DNA from: Bacteroides zoogleoformans
GTDB taxonomy: Bacteria > Bacteroidota > Bacteroidia > Bacteroidales > Bacteroidaceae
Length of the DNA: 64,000 nucleotides
Direction: 5' to 3'
Assembly: GCF_002998435.1 (NCBI RefSeq)
Contig: NZ_CP027231.1
Location: 186,001-250,000 of the forward strand
The translations under genes and the position numbers were made by a program. This document shows positions 1 to 8,380 of this stretch, one piece after another. Under the pieces are notes generated by a model. The model worked only from the letters and a program-made list of their open reading frames with translations. It made no database searches and was not told the origin of the DNA. How positions within the stretch are numbered: the stretch's first letter is position 1; each line of letters begins with the position of its first letter.

Positions 1-425
1 CAACAGTCTCCGCAGAGAACAAGAATACAAAGGTAGCGGAGGGGCAGATGATACAATTGCCATAGAAGCAGGAAATAGCAGATCAATCCGATGACTCCAT
101 AACTCCCTATGTGAGAATCCTTCATAATGGAAAGTGTATGTTCGCGTGTACTTCCTCCACCAAAGCCATCGAAGAAATCAGCCAAGCCGTCTTCATGCAA
201 GCAGCCACTGATAAACAGACGGACAACGATTGCTATTCCCCATGCCGTCGGCAATGGCAGTATCTGAGCGGCCGACCACAATGCTGCTGCCATTATGCCG
301 CCTGTCAACCAACCCACAAGTGGCCAATAAGGAACTATGTGTTTGAAACTCTCGGCCGGGACCTTTTTTATTCTCCAAAAAGGTAACCGTGTGAGTAGTA
401 TGAATGCCGCCAGAATGTTGTTCAT
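1..425 (-). CDS. cobS: Adenosylcobinamide-GDP ribazoletransferase (cobalamin synthase), 5' part
   Basis: Integral membrane enzyme that joins adenosylcobinamide-GDP to alpha-ribazole (phosphate) in the last steps of cobalamin assembly. Read on the minus strand from ATG at 423-425, the frame stays open to the window edge, so about 141 residues are present and the C-terminus is missing. The hallmark motif HEDGLADFFDGFGGG is followed by IMKDSHIGSYG, both diagnostic of CobS; the acidic residues of the first bind the divalent metal. Hydrophobic stretches near the N-terminus fit its multi-pass topology. It lies 67 bp downstream of cobT in the same direction as cobU-cobT, so one operon is likely. Identity is firm from the motifs. 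Confidence 0.93.
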   Translation of the reverse strand, partial: MNNILAAFILLTRLPFWRIKKVPAESFKHIVPYWPLVGWLTGGIMAAALWSAAQILPLPTAWGIAIVVRLFISGCLHEDGLADFFDGFGGGSTREHTLSIMKDSHIGSYGVIGLICYFLLLWQLYHLPLRYLCILVLCGDC

Positions 426-492
426 GATTTATGCAGAGAATTTACAGTTTGACATTCTATATTAAAAAATTATTTCTTCAATAAATGTCAGA

Positions 493-1530
493 TTAAAAAT
501 ATTTTGTGATAGATGCGTGTGCAAAATTATCCATCTCATTAATCATCCTTACGGCGGAGTCTACGATGGGATATGCGCATATGGCTCCCGTGCCTTCTCC
601 CAGACGTAAGCCCAGATTCAGTAATGGCTTAGCGTGCAAGGCATCAAGCACAAGCTTGTGCCCTGTCTCGTCACCACAATGTCCGAAGATGGCATAGTTT
701 TTCACTTCCGGATAGAGCATGGAGGCGGCGAGTAGGCAGTTGGTCATGATGAATCCATCTATCAATATAACCATTTTCAGTTCCGCCGCTTGCAACATGG
801 CACCCACGGCCATTACCATTTCCAGCCCACCGAAGTGGCGCATGATGTTGTGCACAGAACCGTCTCCTTTATAGTTTTCTATAGATTGTTTCAACACCTT
901 ATATTTGTGACGGATGCCCATTTGGTCAAGGCCACTGCCTGCACCTACGCATTGCTCTAACGGAATGCCGGTGAAATAGCTCATCCATAAAGAAGACGAA
1001 GAAGTGTTGCCTATGCCCATTTCACCGAAACTAAGGACATTGCTTCCTTCATCATGACATAGGCGCACCACTTCGGCGCCCCGCTCCAGACATTGTTCCA
1101 TTTCTTCTTCGGTCATAGCGGCTTCGTGCAGATAGTTTCGCGAACTTTTGCGTACTTTCATGTCGATGATACCCTTTTCATACGGCAGGTCGTAGTCCAC
1201 GCCCGCATCTACTATCTTCAATACGAATCCATGCTGCCGGCAAAGAAAGTTTACTCCTGCCCCTCCGTGTAGGAAGTTGCTGATCTGTTGCCAAGTGATT
1301 TCTTTGGGCGACAAGCTGACTCCTTCTTCTACAATGCCATGATCGGCCGCAAAGATAATGTTCTGAGGATACTTCAGGGTGGGAGACAGTGTTTGCTGTA
1401 TAAGACCTATTTGCAATGCCAATCCCTCCAATATGCCCAGAGAACCTTTAGGCTTGGTCAGATTATTGATTTTATTTGTCAATGCGATGCGTATAGATTC
1501 GTCAGGATGAGTGATATAGAATGTCTTCAT
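493..1530 (-). CDS. cobT: Nicotinate-nucleotide--dimethylbenzimidazole phosphoribosyltransferase
   Basis: Makes alpha-ribazole phosphate by transferring ribose phosphate from nicotinate mononucleotide to the lower-ligand base, feeding CobS. The 345-residue product is full length for CobT. The N-terminus has the [11 protein letters not shown] motif, the middle [13 protein letters not shown] and [10 protein letters not shown], and the C-terminus [10 protein letters not shown], whose Glu is the general base in characterised CobT enzymes. The start at 1530 (MKTFYIT) is chosen because the eight residues before it in the longer frame (from 1554) look like leader sequence and the family normally begins near this point. 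It sits between cobU and cobS in a minus-strand cobalamin operon. No riboswitch was recognised upstream of the cluster. Confidence 0.93.
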   Translation of the reverse strand: MKTFYITHPDESIRIALTNKINNLTKPKGSLGILEGLALQIGLIQQTLSPTLKYPQNIIFAADHGIVEEGVSLSPKEITWQQISNFLHGGAGVNFLCRQHGFVLKIVDAGVDYDLPYEKGIIDMKVRKSSRNYLHEAAMTEEEMEQCLERGAEVVRLCHDEGSNVLSFGEMGIGNTSSSSLWMSYFTGIPLEQCVGAGSGLDQMGIRHKYKVLKQSIENYKGDGSVHNIMRHFGGLEMVMAVGAMLQAAELKMVILIDGFIMTNCLLAASMLYPEVKNYAIFGHCGDETGHKLVLDALHAKPLLNLGLRLGEGTGAICAYPIVDSAVRMINEMDNFAHASITKYF

Positions 1531-1565
1531 AAGTGTTTTTCGTTTAAAACTCAAATAAAGTTTAT

Positions 1566-2129
1566 TTATTCATCATTACTCTTGATTACTCTTTGATGCA
1601 ATAGGTTGGTTGGTTCGTCATTTTTTACTTGCATCGGAATGCCTGCCACCATCAGTATCACCTCATCGGCGCGAGAGGCGATATACTGATTCATCCATCC
1701 TTGCATATCAGTGAACTTCTGTTGCAGTTTGTTTTCGGACACTCCTCCCATACCAATCTCATTGGTTACGAAAATGAAAGTTGCCTCTTGTTCAGTGAAA
1801 CGGTTGAACTCTTCTTTGGCTGTGGCAAGCGCTCGATCGACATCAGCATTCAAGTCAAAGAAGAAGTTAGTACACCACAAGGTGACGCAATCTATAAGAA
1901 CCACCTTCCCCTCCAACCGGTGACGACTGAGTTCTTTCTCTTCCTCGATATTTGTCCATTCCGCTCCCCGTCGCTGCTGATGGCGTGCCACTCTTTCCCT
2001 GAACTCTTCGTCCCAAATGCGTGCCGTGGCAAGATATACAGGGGTGGGGGAAAGGCAAAGTGCCAATTTCTCGGCATATGCACTTTTGCCGGAGTGAGAT
2101 CCTCCGGTAATAAGTATGATTCGCTTCAT
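1566..2129 (-). CDS. cobU: Adenosylcobinamide kinase / adenosylcobinamide-phosphate guanylyltransferase
   Basis: Bifunctional enzyme that phosphorylates adenosylcobinamide and then attaches GMP, making the activated corrinoid for CobS. The 187-residue protein opens with the P-loop [12 protein letters not shown]. The [13 protein letters not shown] segment holds the His expected to carry the GMP intermediate, by analogy with Salmonella CobU. Later VTNEIGMGG is the conserved strand around the second metal site. The start at 2129 ([10 protein letters not shown]) places the P-loop at residues 8-15 as in the family; a frame extension to 2198 has no family counterpart. First gene of the cobUTS run; a promoter-like sequence lies just upstream. 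Confidence 0.93.
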   Translation of the reverse strand: MKRIILITGGSHSGKSAYAEKLALCLSPTPVYLATARIWDEEFRERVARHQQRRGAEWTNIEEEKELSRHRLEGKVVLIDCVTLWCTNFFFDLNADVDRALATAKEEFNRFTEQEATFIFVTNEIGMGGVSENKLQQKFTDMQGWMNQYIASRADEVILMVAGIPMQVKNDEPTNLLHQRVIKSNDE

Positions 2130-2156
2130 AGTGCTGCATTTGTTCGATTCATGGAG

Positions 2157-2187
2157 CAAATATATATGATTTCTATGGCAAAGGCAA
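2157..2187 (-). promoter_or_regulatory. Bacteroides-type promoter for cobUTS
   Basis: On the minus strand a TTG (2185-2187) is followed after 20 bp by TATATTTG (2157-2164), a match to the TTTG-N19/21-TAnnTTTG consensus used by the primary sigma factor of Bacteroides. The cobU start codon lies about 27 bp downstream of the -7 box. No expression data are implied. Confidence 0.5.
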
Positions 2188-2385
2188 GGATGTCTCATGA
2201 TATTCTTGCGACAGCTTTTTCATAAGAGGATCACCTATGTGCTTGACTATGGACAGATGGAGAGTAAAGCCGGCACCATACTTAAAAGGGTCCCGAGTTG
2301 GATATGCATAGTGGAAATTGTCTTTAAAAGCGTTTTTTGTTTTAATTTCAGATTGAGGATCTGTTTTTTTATTCCGAAGTCGCAT
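2173..2385 (-). CDS. Small hypothetical ORF upstream of cobU
   Basis: An open frame of 70 codons on the minus strand, not recognised as any family. It has a reasonably protein-like composition (basic N-terminus, a central FHYAYPTRDPFKYG stretch) but no signal peptide, membrane segment or known motif. Its 3' end overlaps the promoter proposed for cobU, which argues against it, although overlapping signals are possible. It may be a real small protein or a chance frame; I could not decide. Confidence 0.3.
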   Translation of the reverse strand: MRLRNKKTDPQSEIKTKNAFKDNFHYAYPTRDPFKYGAGFTLHLSIVKHIGDPLMKKLSQEYHETSLPLP

Positions 2386-2437
2386 AGTTGCCGGTTTTGT
2401 TATTGAGAATGAAAAACAATAAATATTTGAGGAAATG

Positions 2438-2470
2438 TTTGTTTCTTTCGGGAGGATTTTGTTACCTTTG
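2438..2470 (+). promoter_or_regulatory. Promoter of tRNA-Gly(CCC)
   Basis: TTTG at 2438-2441, 21 bp, then TACCTTTG at 2463-2470: a full match to the Bacteroides -33/-7 consensus. The tRNA begins 26 bp after the -7 box. Confidence 0.8.
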
Positions 2471-2495
2471 CCGCTGCTTAATAGAATAGGAAAAT

Positions 2496-2571
2496 GCGGC
2501 AGTAGCTCAGTTGGTAGAGCATCAGCTTCCCAAGCTGAGGGTCACGAGTTCGAACCTCGCTTGCCGCTCCA
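2496..2571 (+). tRNA. tRNA-Gly (anticodon CCC)
   Basis: Cloverleaf: acceptor GCGGCAG pairs with TTGCCGC (G7-U66 wobble), D arm closes on GCTC/GAGC, anticodon stem TCAGC/GCTGA holds loop TTCCCAA with anticodon CCC, T arm loop TTCGAAC. The T stem has one A-C mismatch at its base. A 3' CCA is encoded at 2569-2571. The coding span ends at U73 (2568) if CCA is excluded. It reads GGG, a rare glycine codon in this background. Confidence 0.93.
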
Positions 2572-2575
2572 TCTG

Positions 2576-2613
2576 AAAATCAGGTAGTTAATTATTTGTA
2601 ACTACCTGATTTT
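2576..2613 (+). terminator. Terminator hairpin after tRNA-Gly(CCC)
   Basis: Perfect 15-bp inverted repeat (2576-2590 with 2599-2613), loop of 8 nt, with the right arm ending in four T. It begins five bases after the encoded CCA, so it most likely ends the tRNA transcript. Confidence 0.75.
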
Positions 2614-2752
2614 AGTTTGTACAATATGGGCATAGAGCGCTGTAGGGCTCAAGCCGGTAAAATGTACTTTTTTACCAATTTCGGTACAAAGGTGGATTTA
2701 TTCGTTGGCGGTCTGTAGTAACATTTTGTAAATAACAGGCTTACATAAACAA

Positions 2753-2784
2753 AAATAAGTTGATGAAAAGATAGCAACTTATTT
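2753..2784 (-). terminator. Terminator hairpin after tRNA-Pro
   Basis: 10-bp inverted repeat AAATAAGTTG/CAACTTATTT (2753-2762, 2775-2784) with a 12-nt loop. Read on the minus strand it lies 7 bp past the 3' end of tRNA-Pro and is followed by a T-rich tract. Confidence 0.65.
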
Positions 2785-2791
2785 CAATTTG

Positions 2792-2866
2792 TCGGGGTAG
2801 CGGGATTCGAACCCACGACCCCCTGCTCCCAAAGCAGGTGCGCTAACCGGACTGCGCTACACCCCG
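2792..2866 (-). tRNA. tRNA-Pro (anticodon TGG)
   Basis: 75-nt cloverleaf on the minus strand: acceptor CGGGGTG with TACCCCG, anticodon stem CCTGC/GCAGG, loop TTTGGGA giving anticodon UGG, T loop TTCGAAT, discriminator A. CCA is not encoded. It has its own promoter at 2891-2923 and a hairpin terminator. Confidence 0.95.
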
Positions 2867-2890
2867 AGTGCCTTATTTCTTAAGCGAGCG

Positions 2891-2923
2891 CAAAGATAAA
2901 AAAATATGTTGATATAAACCAAA
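2891..2923 (-). promoter_or_regulatory. Promoter of tRNA-Pro
   Basis: Minus strand: TTTG (2920-2923), 21 bp, TATCTTTG (2891-2898). The tRNA starts 25 bp downstream of the -7 box, the same geometry as at tRNA-Gly and tRNA-Ser in this window. Confidence 0.8.
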
Positions 2924-3060
2924 TTTTTTCTCACTTTATACTTTTTTTAGTTAGGGGATAAGTGAACATTTTTAATCTTATTGTGTTTAATACTGTAAAG
3001 TTCCAAAATTTAATAATTGAACTTATGAATACATTATTAATGACTTTAATGCTAACAATT

Positions 3061-3645
3061 ATGACGTATGAAATGCCAAAACTTCCTTATGCAAACAATG
3101 CATTGGAACCTGTAATCAGTCAGCAAACTATAGATTTCCACTACGGTAAACATTTGCAAACCTATGTAAATAACCTAAATAGTCTTGTTCCGGGAACAGA
3201 ATATGAAGGTAAAGATCTAATAACCATTGTTTCCACAGCGCCGGATGGTGCCATCTTTAACAATGCAGGACAAGTGCTGAATCACACTTTATATTTCTTG
3301 CAATTTTCTCCGAATCCAGAACAAAAAGAACCTACCGGTAAGTTGGCTGAAGCCATCCAACGTGACTTCGGCATCTTTGAGAATTTCAAGAAAGAATTCA
3401 ATGCGGCAGCTGTAGGTCTATTCGGTTCAGGATGGGTATGGCTTTCTGTGGACAAAAACGGTAAACTTCATATCACTCAGGAGATGAATGGAAGCAATCC
3501 TGTACGCTCCGGTTTGACTCCATTATTAGGGTTCGACGTATGGGAACATTCCTACTATCTTGATTATCAAAATCGCCGTGCAGATCATGTAAACGAATTA
3601 TGGAAGATTATCGACTGGAAAATAGTAGGCGACAGGTTGAAATAA
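3061..3645 (+). CDS. sodB: Superoxide dismutase (Fe, possibly Fe/Mn cambialistic)
   Basis: Dismutates superoxide in the cytoplasm, a key defence of anaerobes exposed to air. The 194-residue product matches the Bacteroides fragilis SOD closely from MTYEMPKLPYANNALEP onward, which fixes the start at 3061; the frame continues upstream to 2962 but those residues (MNTLLMTLMLT and before) are not part of the family. Metal ligands are visible: His in HYGKH, His in NHTLYF, and Asp/His in DVWEHSYYLDY near the C-terminus. The B. fragilis enzyme is known to work with Fe or Mn; whether this one does cannot be read from sequence. It stands alone between tRNA-Pro and a tRNA cluster. No clear -7 box was found upstream. 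Confidence 0.95.
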   Translation: MTYEMPKLPYANNALEPVISQQTIDFHYGKHLQTYVNNLNSLVPGTEYEGKDLITIVSTAPDGAIFNNAGQVLNHTLYFLQFSPNPEQKEPTGKLAEAIQRDFGIFENFKKEFNAAAVGLFGSGWVWLSVDKNGKLHITQEMNGSNPVRSGLTPLLGFDVWEHSYYLDYQNRRADHVNELWKIIDWKIVGDRLK

Positions 3646-3939
3646 TTTGAAATAAATCGATTTATAACTTATAAATCTACCCGTTGACAGAATTAATTTT
3701 CTATCCAAAGCTCGTGATTGGATTGACGGTGAGGAAGAAGGATCTTGAGAAAAGTGAGACGGAACGTTTGAATGTCGGGCAAATTCTTCCATGTATTACC
3801 AACATCTCCATCAACGGGACAGATTTGCTACTTGATACCGTGTGTTTGACAATGTTGGATTCGATTAAATCGAGAATACCGGCCTGAGCCGATATACCGC
3901 ATTGTCTGGAAGCTTAGTGACAAGTAGACATGAAATAGT

Positions 3940-4000
3940 ACAGAATACCAGTGTGCTACACACATGAAGGATATAGTGTAGCCCCATATTGGTGTTCTGT
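3940..4000. repeat. Long imperfect inverted repeat
   Basis: ACAGAATACCAGTG...CTACAC (3940-3961) is mirrored by GTGTAGCC...GGTGTTCTGT (3976-4000), giving a hairpin with a few bulges. It is followed by a second small hairpin TTTATTTCG/CGAAATAAA (4001-4009, 4022-4030). Function unknown; it is not followed by a typical T tract. Confidence 0.6.
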
Positions 4001-4010
4001 TTTATTTCGT

Positions 4011-4075
4011 GACAAAAAGACCGAAATAAACTTGGAAAGTGTTGATAAAAGCTTAAAAAAGAAAATCAAAAACAG
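4011..4075. repeat. Dispersed repeat, copy A
   Basis: About 65 bp that align, with a few substitutions and one gap, to 11719-11782. Shared core: AGTGnnGATAAAA, then CTTAAAAAAGAAAATCAAAA. Both copies lie in spacers and next to hairpins. Confidence 0.65.
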
Positions 4076-4136
4076 AGTTTCTCAAACCAAAGTCTTGGGA
4101 AATATGCTATATTGGGGAAATGATAAAAGAGAAGAG

Positions 4137-4209
4137 AGCGGAAAACGAGACTCGAACTCGCGACCCCAACCTTGGCAAGGTTGTGCTCTACCAACTGAGC
4201 TATTTCCGC
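4137..4209 (-). tRNA. tRNA-Gly (anticodon GCC), copy 3 of array
   Basis: 73-nt cloverleaf: acceptor GCGGAAA/TTTCCGC, anticodon loop TTGCCAA (GCC), T loop TTCGAGT, discriminator U. It has the same sequence as the copies at 4360 and 4678. Last gene of a minus-strand array of six. Confidence 0.95.
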
Positions 4210-4240
4210 ATTTGATGACTTCCTTTTCACAAAGGAAAGG

Positions 4241-4322
4241 TGCCCAGAACAGGACTCGAACCTGCATGCCTCTCGACACACGCACCTGAAACGTGCGCGT
4301 CTACCAATTCCGCCACCTGGGC
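4241..4322 (-). tRNA. tRNA-Leu (anticodon CAG), copy 2 of array
   Basis: 82-nt class II tRNA: acceptor GCCCAGG/TCTGGGC, anticodon stem CACGT/GCGTG with loop TTCAGGT (CAG), long variable arm, T loop TTCGAGT, discriminator A. Matches the copy at 4573-4654. Confidence 0.94.
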
Positions 4323-4359
4323 ATTATAAATCATCACAATAAAAATACTATGAAAACAG

Positions 4360-4432
4360 AGCGGAAAACGAGACTCGAACTCGCGACCCCAACCTTGGCA
4401 AGGTTGTGCTCTACCAACTGAGCTATTTCCGC
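4360..4432 (-). tRNA. tRNA-Gly (anticodon GCC), copy 2 of array
   Basis: Same 73-nt sequence as the other two tRNA-Gly(GCC) genes of the array; anticodon loop TTGCCAA. Confidence 0.95.
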
Positions 4433-4446
4433 AAATACAAAGGAAG

Positions 4447-4529
4447 TGAAGAGAAGGAGACTCGAACTCCCACGACATGATGTCACTACCCCCTCAAAGT
4501 AGCGCGTCTACCAATTCCGCCATCTCTCC
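4447..4529 (-). tRNA. tRNA-Leu (anticodon GAG)
   Basis: 83-nt class II tRNA: acceptor GGAGAGA/TCTCTTC (G2-U71 wobble), anticodon stem CTACT/GGTAG with loop TTGAGGG (GAG), long variable arm, discriminator A. Its D-arm region matches that of the tRNA-Leu(CAG) genes. Confidence 0.93.
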
Positions 4530-4572
4530 ATCTTACTTCCAGGAAATCAAAGAACTGATTGTTTTACCTCTG

Positions 4573-4654
4573 TGCCCAGAACAGGACTCGAACCTGCATG
4601 CCTCTCGACACACGCACCTGAAACGTGCGCGTCTACCAATTCCGCCACCTGGGC
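4573..4654 (-). tRNA. tRNA-Leu (anticodon CAG), copy 1 of array
   Basis: 82-nt class II tRNA with the same sequence as 4241-4322; anticodon loop TTCAGGT (CAG). Second gene of the array in the direction of transcription. Confidence 0.94.
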
Positions 4655-4677
4655 ATTTGGTAATTACAATCATGTTG

Positions 4678-4750
4678 AGCGGAAAACGAGACTCGAACTC
4701 GCGACCCCAACCTTGGCAAGGTTGTGCTCTACCAACTGAGCTATTTCCGC
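4678..4750 (-). tRNA. tRNA-Gly (anticodon GCC), copy 1 of array
   Basis: First gene of the array in transcription order (Gly, Leu-CAG, Leu-GAG, Gly, Leu-CAG, Gly). Acceptor GCGGAAA/TTTCCGC, loop TTGCCAA. A consensus promoter lies 11 bp upstream. Confidence 0.95.
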
Positions 4751-4761
4751 GTTTGCGGTTG

Positions 4762-4792
4762 CAAAGGTAGATATTTTCCTTAAATCTGCAAA
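4762..4792 (-). promoter_or_regulatory. Promoter of the Gly/Leu tRNA array
   Basis: Minus strand: TTTG (4789-4792), 19 bp, TACCTTTG (4762-4769), a perfect consensus match. It would start transcription a few bases before the first tRNA. No other promoter was seen inside the array, so all six are likely co-transcribed. Confidence 0.82.
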
Positions 4793-4860
4793 TATTCCAC
4801 ACGTTTTTTCATACATAAAAATACGCTTCTCCACCTAATGCGCAAACAGTCTTTTAATAA

Positions 4861-6000
4861 TCAACTCATTCGATTCCGAAAGTCTTCATACGTAAATTGT
4901 TTAAAAACTTCTGCCTTTCCCTCTTTCGTCCACATTGCAATGGCAGGATGATGAATTCCATTGAACATATTTGTCTTTACCATGGTGTAATGAATCATAT
5001 CTTCAAAGATTATCCGTTCTCCTATCCGCAATTCATGATCAAAGCTCCACATGCCCATATAGTCGCCACTCAAACAAGAATTGCCGCCAAGGCGATATAC
5101 GTAAGGCCCCTCGTCTCCCATTTTCGAACCACATACGGCAGGCTGATAAGGCATTTCCAAGCAATCGGGCATGTGGCAAGTAAAACTCACGTTGAGAATG
5201 GCAGTGCGAATGCCGCGGTTCTCCACAATATCCACAATTTCAGAAGCAAGTACACCGGTTTGCCATGTGAAAGCTGAACCGGGTTCAAGAATAACATGCA
5301 GGTGCGGATAACGCTTTTTCAACCCTTGCAACAGACGGATGAGATGCTCCACGTCATAATCTTTGCGCGTCATCAAATGTCCTCCACCTAAATTCAGCCA
5401 TTTTATTTGTGAAAACCAACGAGAGAATTTGGATTCTAATTGTGTCAAAGAGCGTTCCAATTCATACGAGGAAGATTCACAATGACAATGGCAGTGGAAT
5501 CCGTCTATACCTTCCGGAAGCACTTCCGGAAGCTGAGTTGCCACCACCCCAAAACGAGTGCCGGGTGCACAAGGGTTATAAAGTTCAGTCTCTACCTCGG
5601 AATATTCAGGATTAATGCGAATGCCGCAAGAAATTCCACTTTGCCCTGCCTTCACTTTCGGATAAAAGCGATGGAACTGCTCCAATGAATTGAAAGTGAT
5701 GTGACTGCTGCACCGCATGATTTCAGGAAAGTCGGTCTCGGTATATGCCGGAGAATAGGTATGTGCTTTACTGCCAAACTCTTCAAAAGCCAAACGGGCT
5801 TCATATACGGAACTTGCCGTAGAGTTGGATATGTATTCTCTGAAAATAGGAAAGGAACGCCACATGGCAAAAGCTTTAAAAGCAAGAATAATCTCTGCCC
5901 CTGAACGTTCGGCTACACTTCTTATCAGCGTAAGGTTTTTTCTTAGAAGTTCTTCTTCCATGATGTAACACGGGGAGGGAAAACATTCAAAATCTATCAT
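4861..6000 (-). CDS. nspC: Carboxynorspermidine/carboxyspermidine decarboxylase
   Basis: PLP enzyme of the alternative (aspartate-semialdehyde) spermidine or norspermidine route, decarboxylating the carboxy-polyamine in the cytoplasm. The 379-residue product is typical length. The PLP lysine is K42 in ILAFKAFAMW, the phosphate-binding LNLGGGH follows the middle of the protein, and ILEPGSAFTWQTG carries the arginine-decarboxylase-fold Glu-Pro-Gly-Ser signature. MPDCLEMPY near residue 280 is the catalytic Cys-Asp segment seen in NspC. The partner dehydrogenase is not in this window. It is separated from the tRNA array promoter by about 70 bp and appears monocistronic. Confidence 0.92.
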   Translation of the reverse strand: MIDFECFPSPCYIMEEELLRKNLTLIRSVAERSGAEIILAFKAFAMWRSFPIFREYISNSTASSVYEARLAFEEFGSKAHTYSPAYTETDFPEIMRCSSHITFNSLEQFHRFYPKVKAGQSGISCGIRINPEYSEVETELYNPCAPGTRFGVVATQLPEVLPEGIDGFHCHCHCESSSYELERSLTQLESKFSRWFSQIKWLNLGGGHLMTRKDYDVEHLIRLLQGLKKRYPHLHVILEPGSAFTWQTGVLASEIVDIVENRGIRTAILNVSFTCHMPDCLEMPYQPAVCGSKMGDEGPYVYRLGGNSCLSGDYMGMWSFDHELRIGERIIFEDMIHYTMVKTNMFNGIHHPAIAMWTKEGKAEVFKQFTYEDFRNRMS

Positions 6001-6067
6001 ATTGTTTATGGTTTTACATTAAATTTCATCGACGCCTCTTTGTCCGGATACGCCTTACGAACACTAT

Positions 6068-8380
6068 TTATCCTATTACCTTGAAACGTGCAAAGCGTAA
6101 CAGAAGTTGTTTGTCTCCCGCATTTTTAAAACGAATGGTCGCTTTGGCATTATCCCCTTCACCTTCCATTCTCAAGACTTCTCCTAAACCGAAGCGTTCA
6201 TGCTCAATCAGTTGCCCTTCCACAACTCCATGAATAGAAGCATCGGGGTGAGGCGTTGTTCCTGTGGAGTCAGAGGTCGGCATCACTCGTTTCAAATTAC
6301 GAGGAACAGCCTGAGGTATAACTTCTTGCTTCGGACGCATCATCTTCTCTTCTCTCTTTTTATAGGAGAAATCGTTATGCGCATCTTCCTTCAATCTAAA
6401 AGAGGGCTTTGTATCAGGCAACTGCAAAAATCGTACATCTATATCTTTTAGAAAACGACTGGGACTTCCAAATTCCATTTTGCCAAACCGAAAACGAGTC
6501 TTTGCATAAGATAAAAAACAATGTTCCTCTGCACGTGTAATGGCTACATAAAACAATCTACGCTCTTCTTCCAACGCTCGGACAGATTCTCCAATCATTG
6601 CACTGGGAAAAAGGTTTTCTTCCATTCCCACCACAAAAACATTCTTAAACTCCAACCCCTTGGCAGAATGAACCGTCATTAAAGTTATTTTTTCATCATC
6701 ATCATCGTTCTTATCCGAATCTTGATCGGTCAGTAATGAGACTTCCGACAAAAAATCAGCCAACAGAATGTCGGGATTTCCTTCCTCTTGTCGCCGAACA
6801 CAAAAATCACTCATGCCATTCACCAATTCCTCTATATTTTCCTTACGGCTCAAATTTTCCGGTGAATTATCCTGACAGATATCATTGATGATACTCGACC
6901 GGCGAATGATATCGGAGCCAATCTCGTAAGCGTTCTTATCGGCTGCATATGCAATGAAGCCGGCTATCAAGTCCTGAAAGCCTTGCAACTTCCCTGCCGT
7001 GCTTTTTGTAAAAGTCAGTCCATAGGCCGGTGGGTCGCAGAGTACCGTCCATAGGCTGACATTATGCATCGTGGCAGCTGCAATGATTTTACCTACTGTA
7101 GTATCACCGATGCCGCGTGCCGGATAATTGATGATGCGTTTGAACGCCTCTTCATCATTAGGATTTACGATCAACCGGAAATAGGAAATTATATCCTTGA
7201 TTTCTTTACGCTGATAAAACGATAAGCCGCCATATATGCGATAAGGCATTCCTCGCTTACGCATAACTTCTTCAAAAATGCGACTTTGCGCATTAGTGCG
7301 GTAAAGTATGGCAAAGTCGGAATAGGCATACTGTTTCTCTCGACGCAATTCGGTAATTTTATTTACTACAATATCCCCTTCTTCTACATCGCTATAGGCT
7401 TGATAAACACCAAGTGCCTCCCCCTTCTCTTTTTCAGAAAAGACTTCCTTGCGTATCTGTCGATGATTCTTCTTTATCAAGCTATTGGCCGCACAGACAA
7501 TGGTTTGAGTAGAACGATAATTCTGCTCTAATTTAAAGACTTTGGCATTGGGATATATTTGGGTGAAATACAAGATATTGTCGATATCGGCTCCGCGAAA
7601 AGAGTAAATACTCTGTGCATCATCGCCCACTACACATACACGTTGGTGATTCTTGCTCAACTGTAACACAATGCTATGTTGTGCAAAATTAGTGTCTTGA
7701 TATTCATCTACCAGAATATAACGGAATTGTTCCTGATAACGGGCAAGTATCTCCGGTTGATCTCTAAACAGCAAAAAGGTATAGAACAGCAAATCGTCAA
7801 AGTCCATGGCATCTGCCTGCTTACAGCGTTCCCAATACCTCTGATATACGTCGCGAAGGGCAGGAACTTTTGCCGCACGATCTGCTTCATAAGCCTCTTT
7901 ACTGTTTGCATAAGCGGCAGGAGAAACCAAATGATTCTTGGCATTTGATATACGCGCTTGCACCAATCCGGGTTTGTATATCTTTTCATCCAATCCCATC
8001 TCCTTTATGATAGAGCGTATCAAACTTTTGCCATCGGCCGTGTCGTATATGGTGAATTGCGAAGTGAATCCAAGATGCATAGCTTCAGCGTGCAGAATGC
8101 GCAAGAACATGGAATGAAAGGTTCCCATCCATAGATGGCGCGCACGGTCTGTACCCACCTGGCGTGCTATGCGTTCTTTCATTTCTCGCGCCGCTTTATT
8201 GGTAAAGGTCAACGCAAGAATATCCCACGGCCGGTAACCATTCTCCAGCAGATAGGTTATTTTATATGTCAGTACGCGCGTCTTTCCAGAGCCGGCACCG
8301 GCTATCACCAATGACGGCCCATCGTTGTAAAGCACCGCTGCACGCTGTCCTTCGTTCAGTTCCTGTATATAATCGGGCAT
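6068..8380 (-). CDS. UvrD/PcrA-type superfamily 1 DNA helicase
   Basis: 3'-5' ATP-dependent helicase of the Rep/UvrD/PcrA group, acting in repair and in clearing proteins or RNA polymerase from DNA. The 770-residue protein has the N-terminal Q motif LNEGQRAAV, Walker A AGAGSGKT (27-34), TFTNKAAREMKER (motif Ia), LVDEYQDTN (motif II), VVGDDAQSIYSFRGA (III), LEQNYRST (IV), TVHSAKGLEF (V) and FYVAITRA (VI). The C-terminus carries a PcrA-like tail ending in the GEVLRMEGEGDNAKATIRF segment, a Tudor-like domain that in PcrA contacts RNA polymerase. Start 8380 (MPDYIQELN) was preferred over 8395; a TAAATTTG -7 box at 8413-8420 fits either. Could be named uvrD or pcrA. Confidence 0.93.
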   Translation of the reverse strand: MPDYIQELNEGQRAAVLYNDGPSLVIAGAGSGKTRVLTYKITYLLENGYRPWDILALTFTNKAAREMKERIARQVGTDRARHLWMGTFHSMFLRILHAEAMHLGFTSQFTIYDTADGKSLIRSIIKEMGLDEKIYKPGLVQARISNAKNHLVSPAAYANSKEAYEADRAAKVPALRDVYQRYWERCKQADAMDFDDLLFYTFLLFRDQPEILARYQEQFRYILVDEYQDTNFAQHSIVLQLSKNHQRVCVVGDDAQSIYSFRGADIDNILYFTQIYPNAKVFKLEQNYRSTQTIVCAANSLIKKNHRQIRKEVFSEKEKGEALGVYQAYSDVEEGDIVVNKITELRREKQYAYSDFAILYRTNAQSRIFEEVMRKRGMPYRIYGGLSFYQRKEIKDIISYFRLIVNPNDEEAFKRIINYPARGIGDTTVGKIIAAATMHNVSLWTVLCDPPAYGLTFTKSTAGKLQGFQDLIAGFIAYAADKNAYEIGSDIIRRSSIINDICQDNSPENLSRKENIEELVNGMSDFCVRRQEEGNPDILLADFLSEVSLLTDQDSDKNDDDDEKITLMTVHSAKGLEFKNVFVVGMEENLFPSAMIGESVRALEEERRLFYVAITRAEEHCFLSYAKTRFRFGKMEFGSPSRFLKDIDVRFLQLPDTKPSFRLKEDAHNDFSYKKREEKMMRPKQEVIPQAVPRNLKRVMPTSDSTGTTPHPDASIHGVVEGQLIEHERFGLGEVLRMEGEGDNAKATIRFKNAGDKQLLLRFARFKVIG

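Larger units (their letters stand above)
3646..4136. other. Gene-poor spacer with hairpin and repeat
   Basis: About 490 bp without a convincing gene. An open frame at 3684-3887 (+) encodes 67 unfamiliar residues and is not supported. The second half contains a long imperfect hairpin (3940-4000) and a copy of a dispersed repeat (4011-4075), described separately. It may include debris of a lost gene. Confidence 0.5.

Noticed and set aside
2130..2460. Cobalamin riboswitch upstream of cobUTS
   Set aside because: No B12-box-like sequence or matching fold was recognised; only a promoter-like sequence is visible.
2620..2752. Possible attachment-site remnant between tRNA-Gly and tRNA-Pro
   Set aside because: Gene-free spacer next to a tRNA, but no direct repeat of the tRNA 3' end or integrase trace could be found.
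3684..3887. 67-codon plus-strand frame after sodB
   Set aside because: No recognisable family, no promoter and no conserved-looking motif; kept only as possible debris.
4082..4802. Several short ORFs across the tRNA array
   Set aside because: They are translations of tRNA genes and their spacers.
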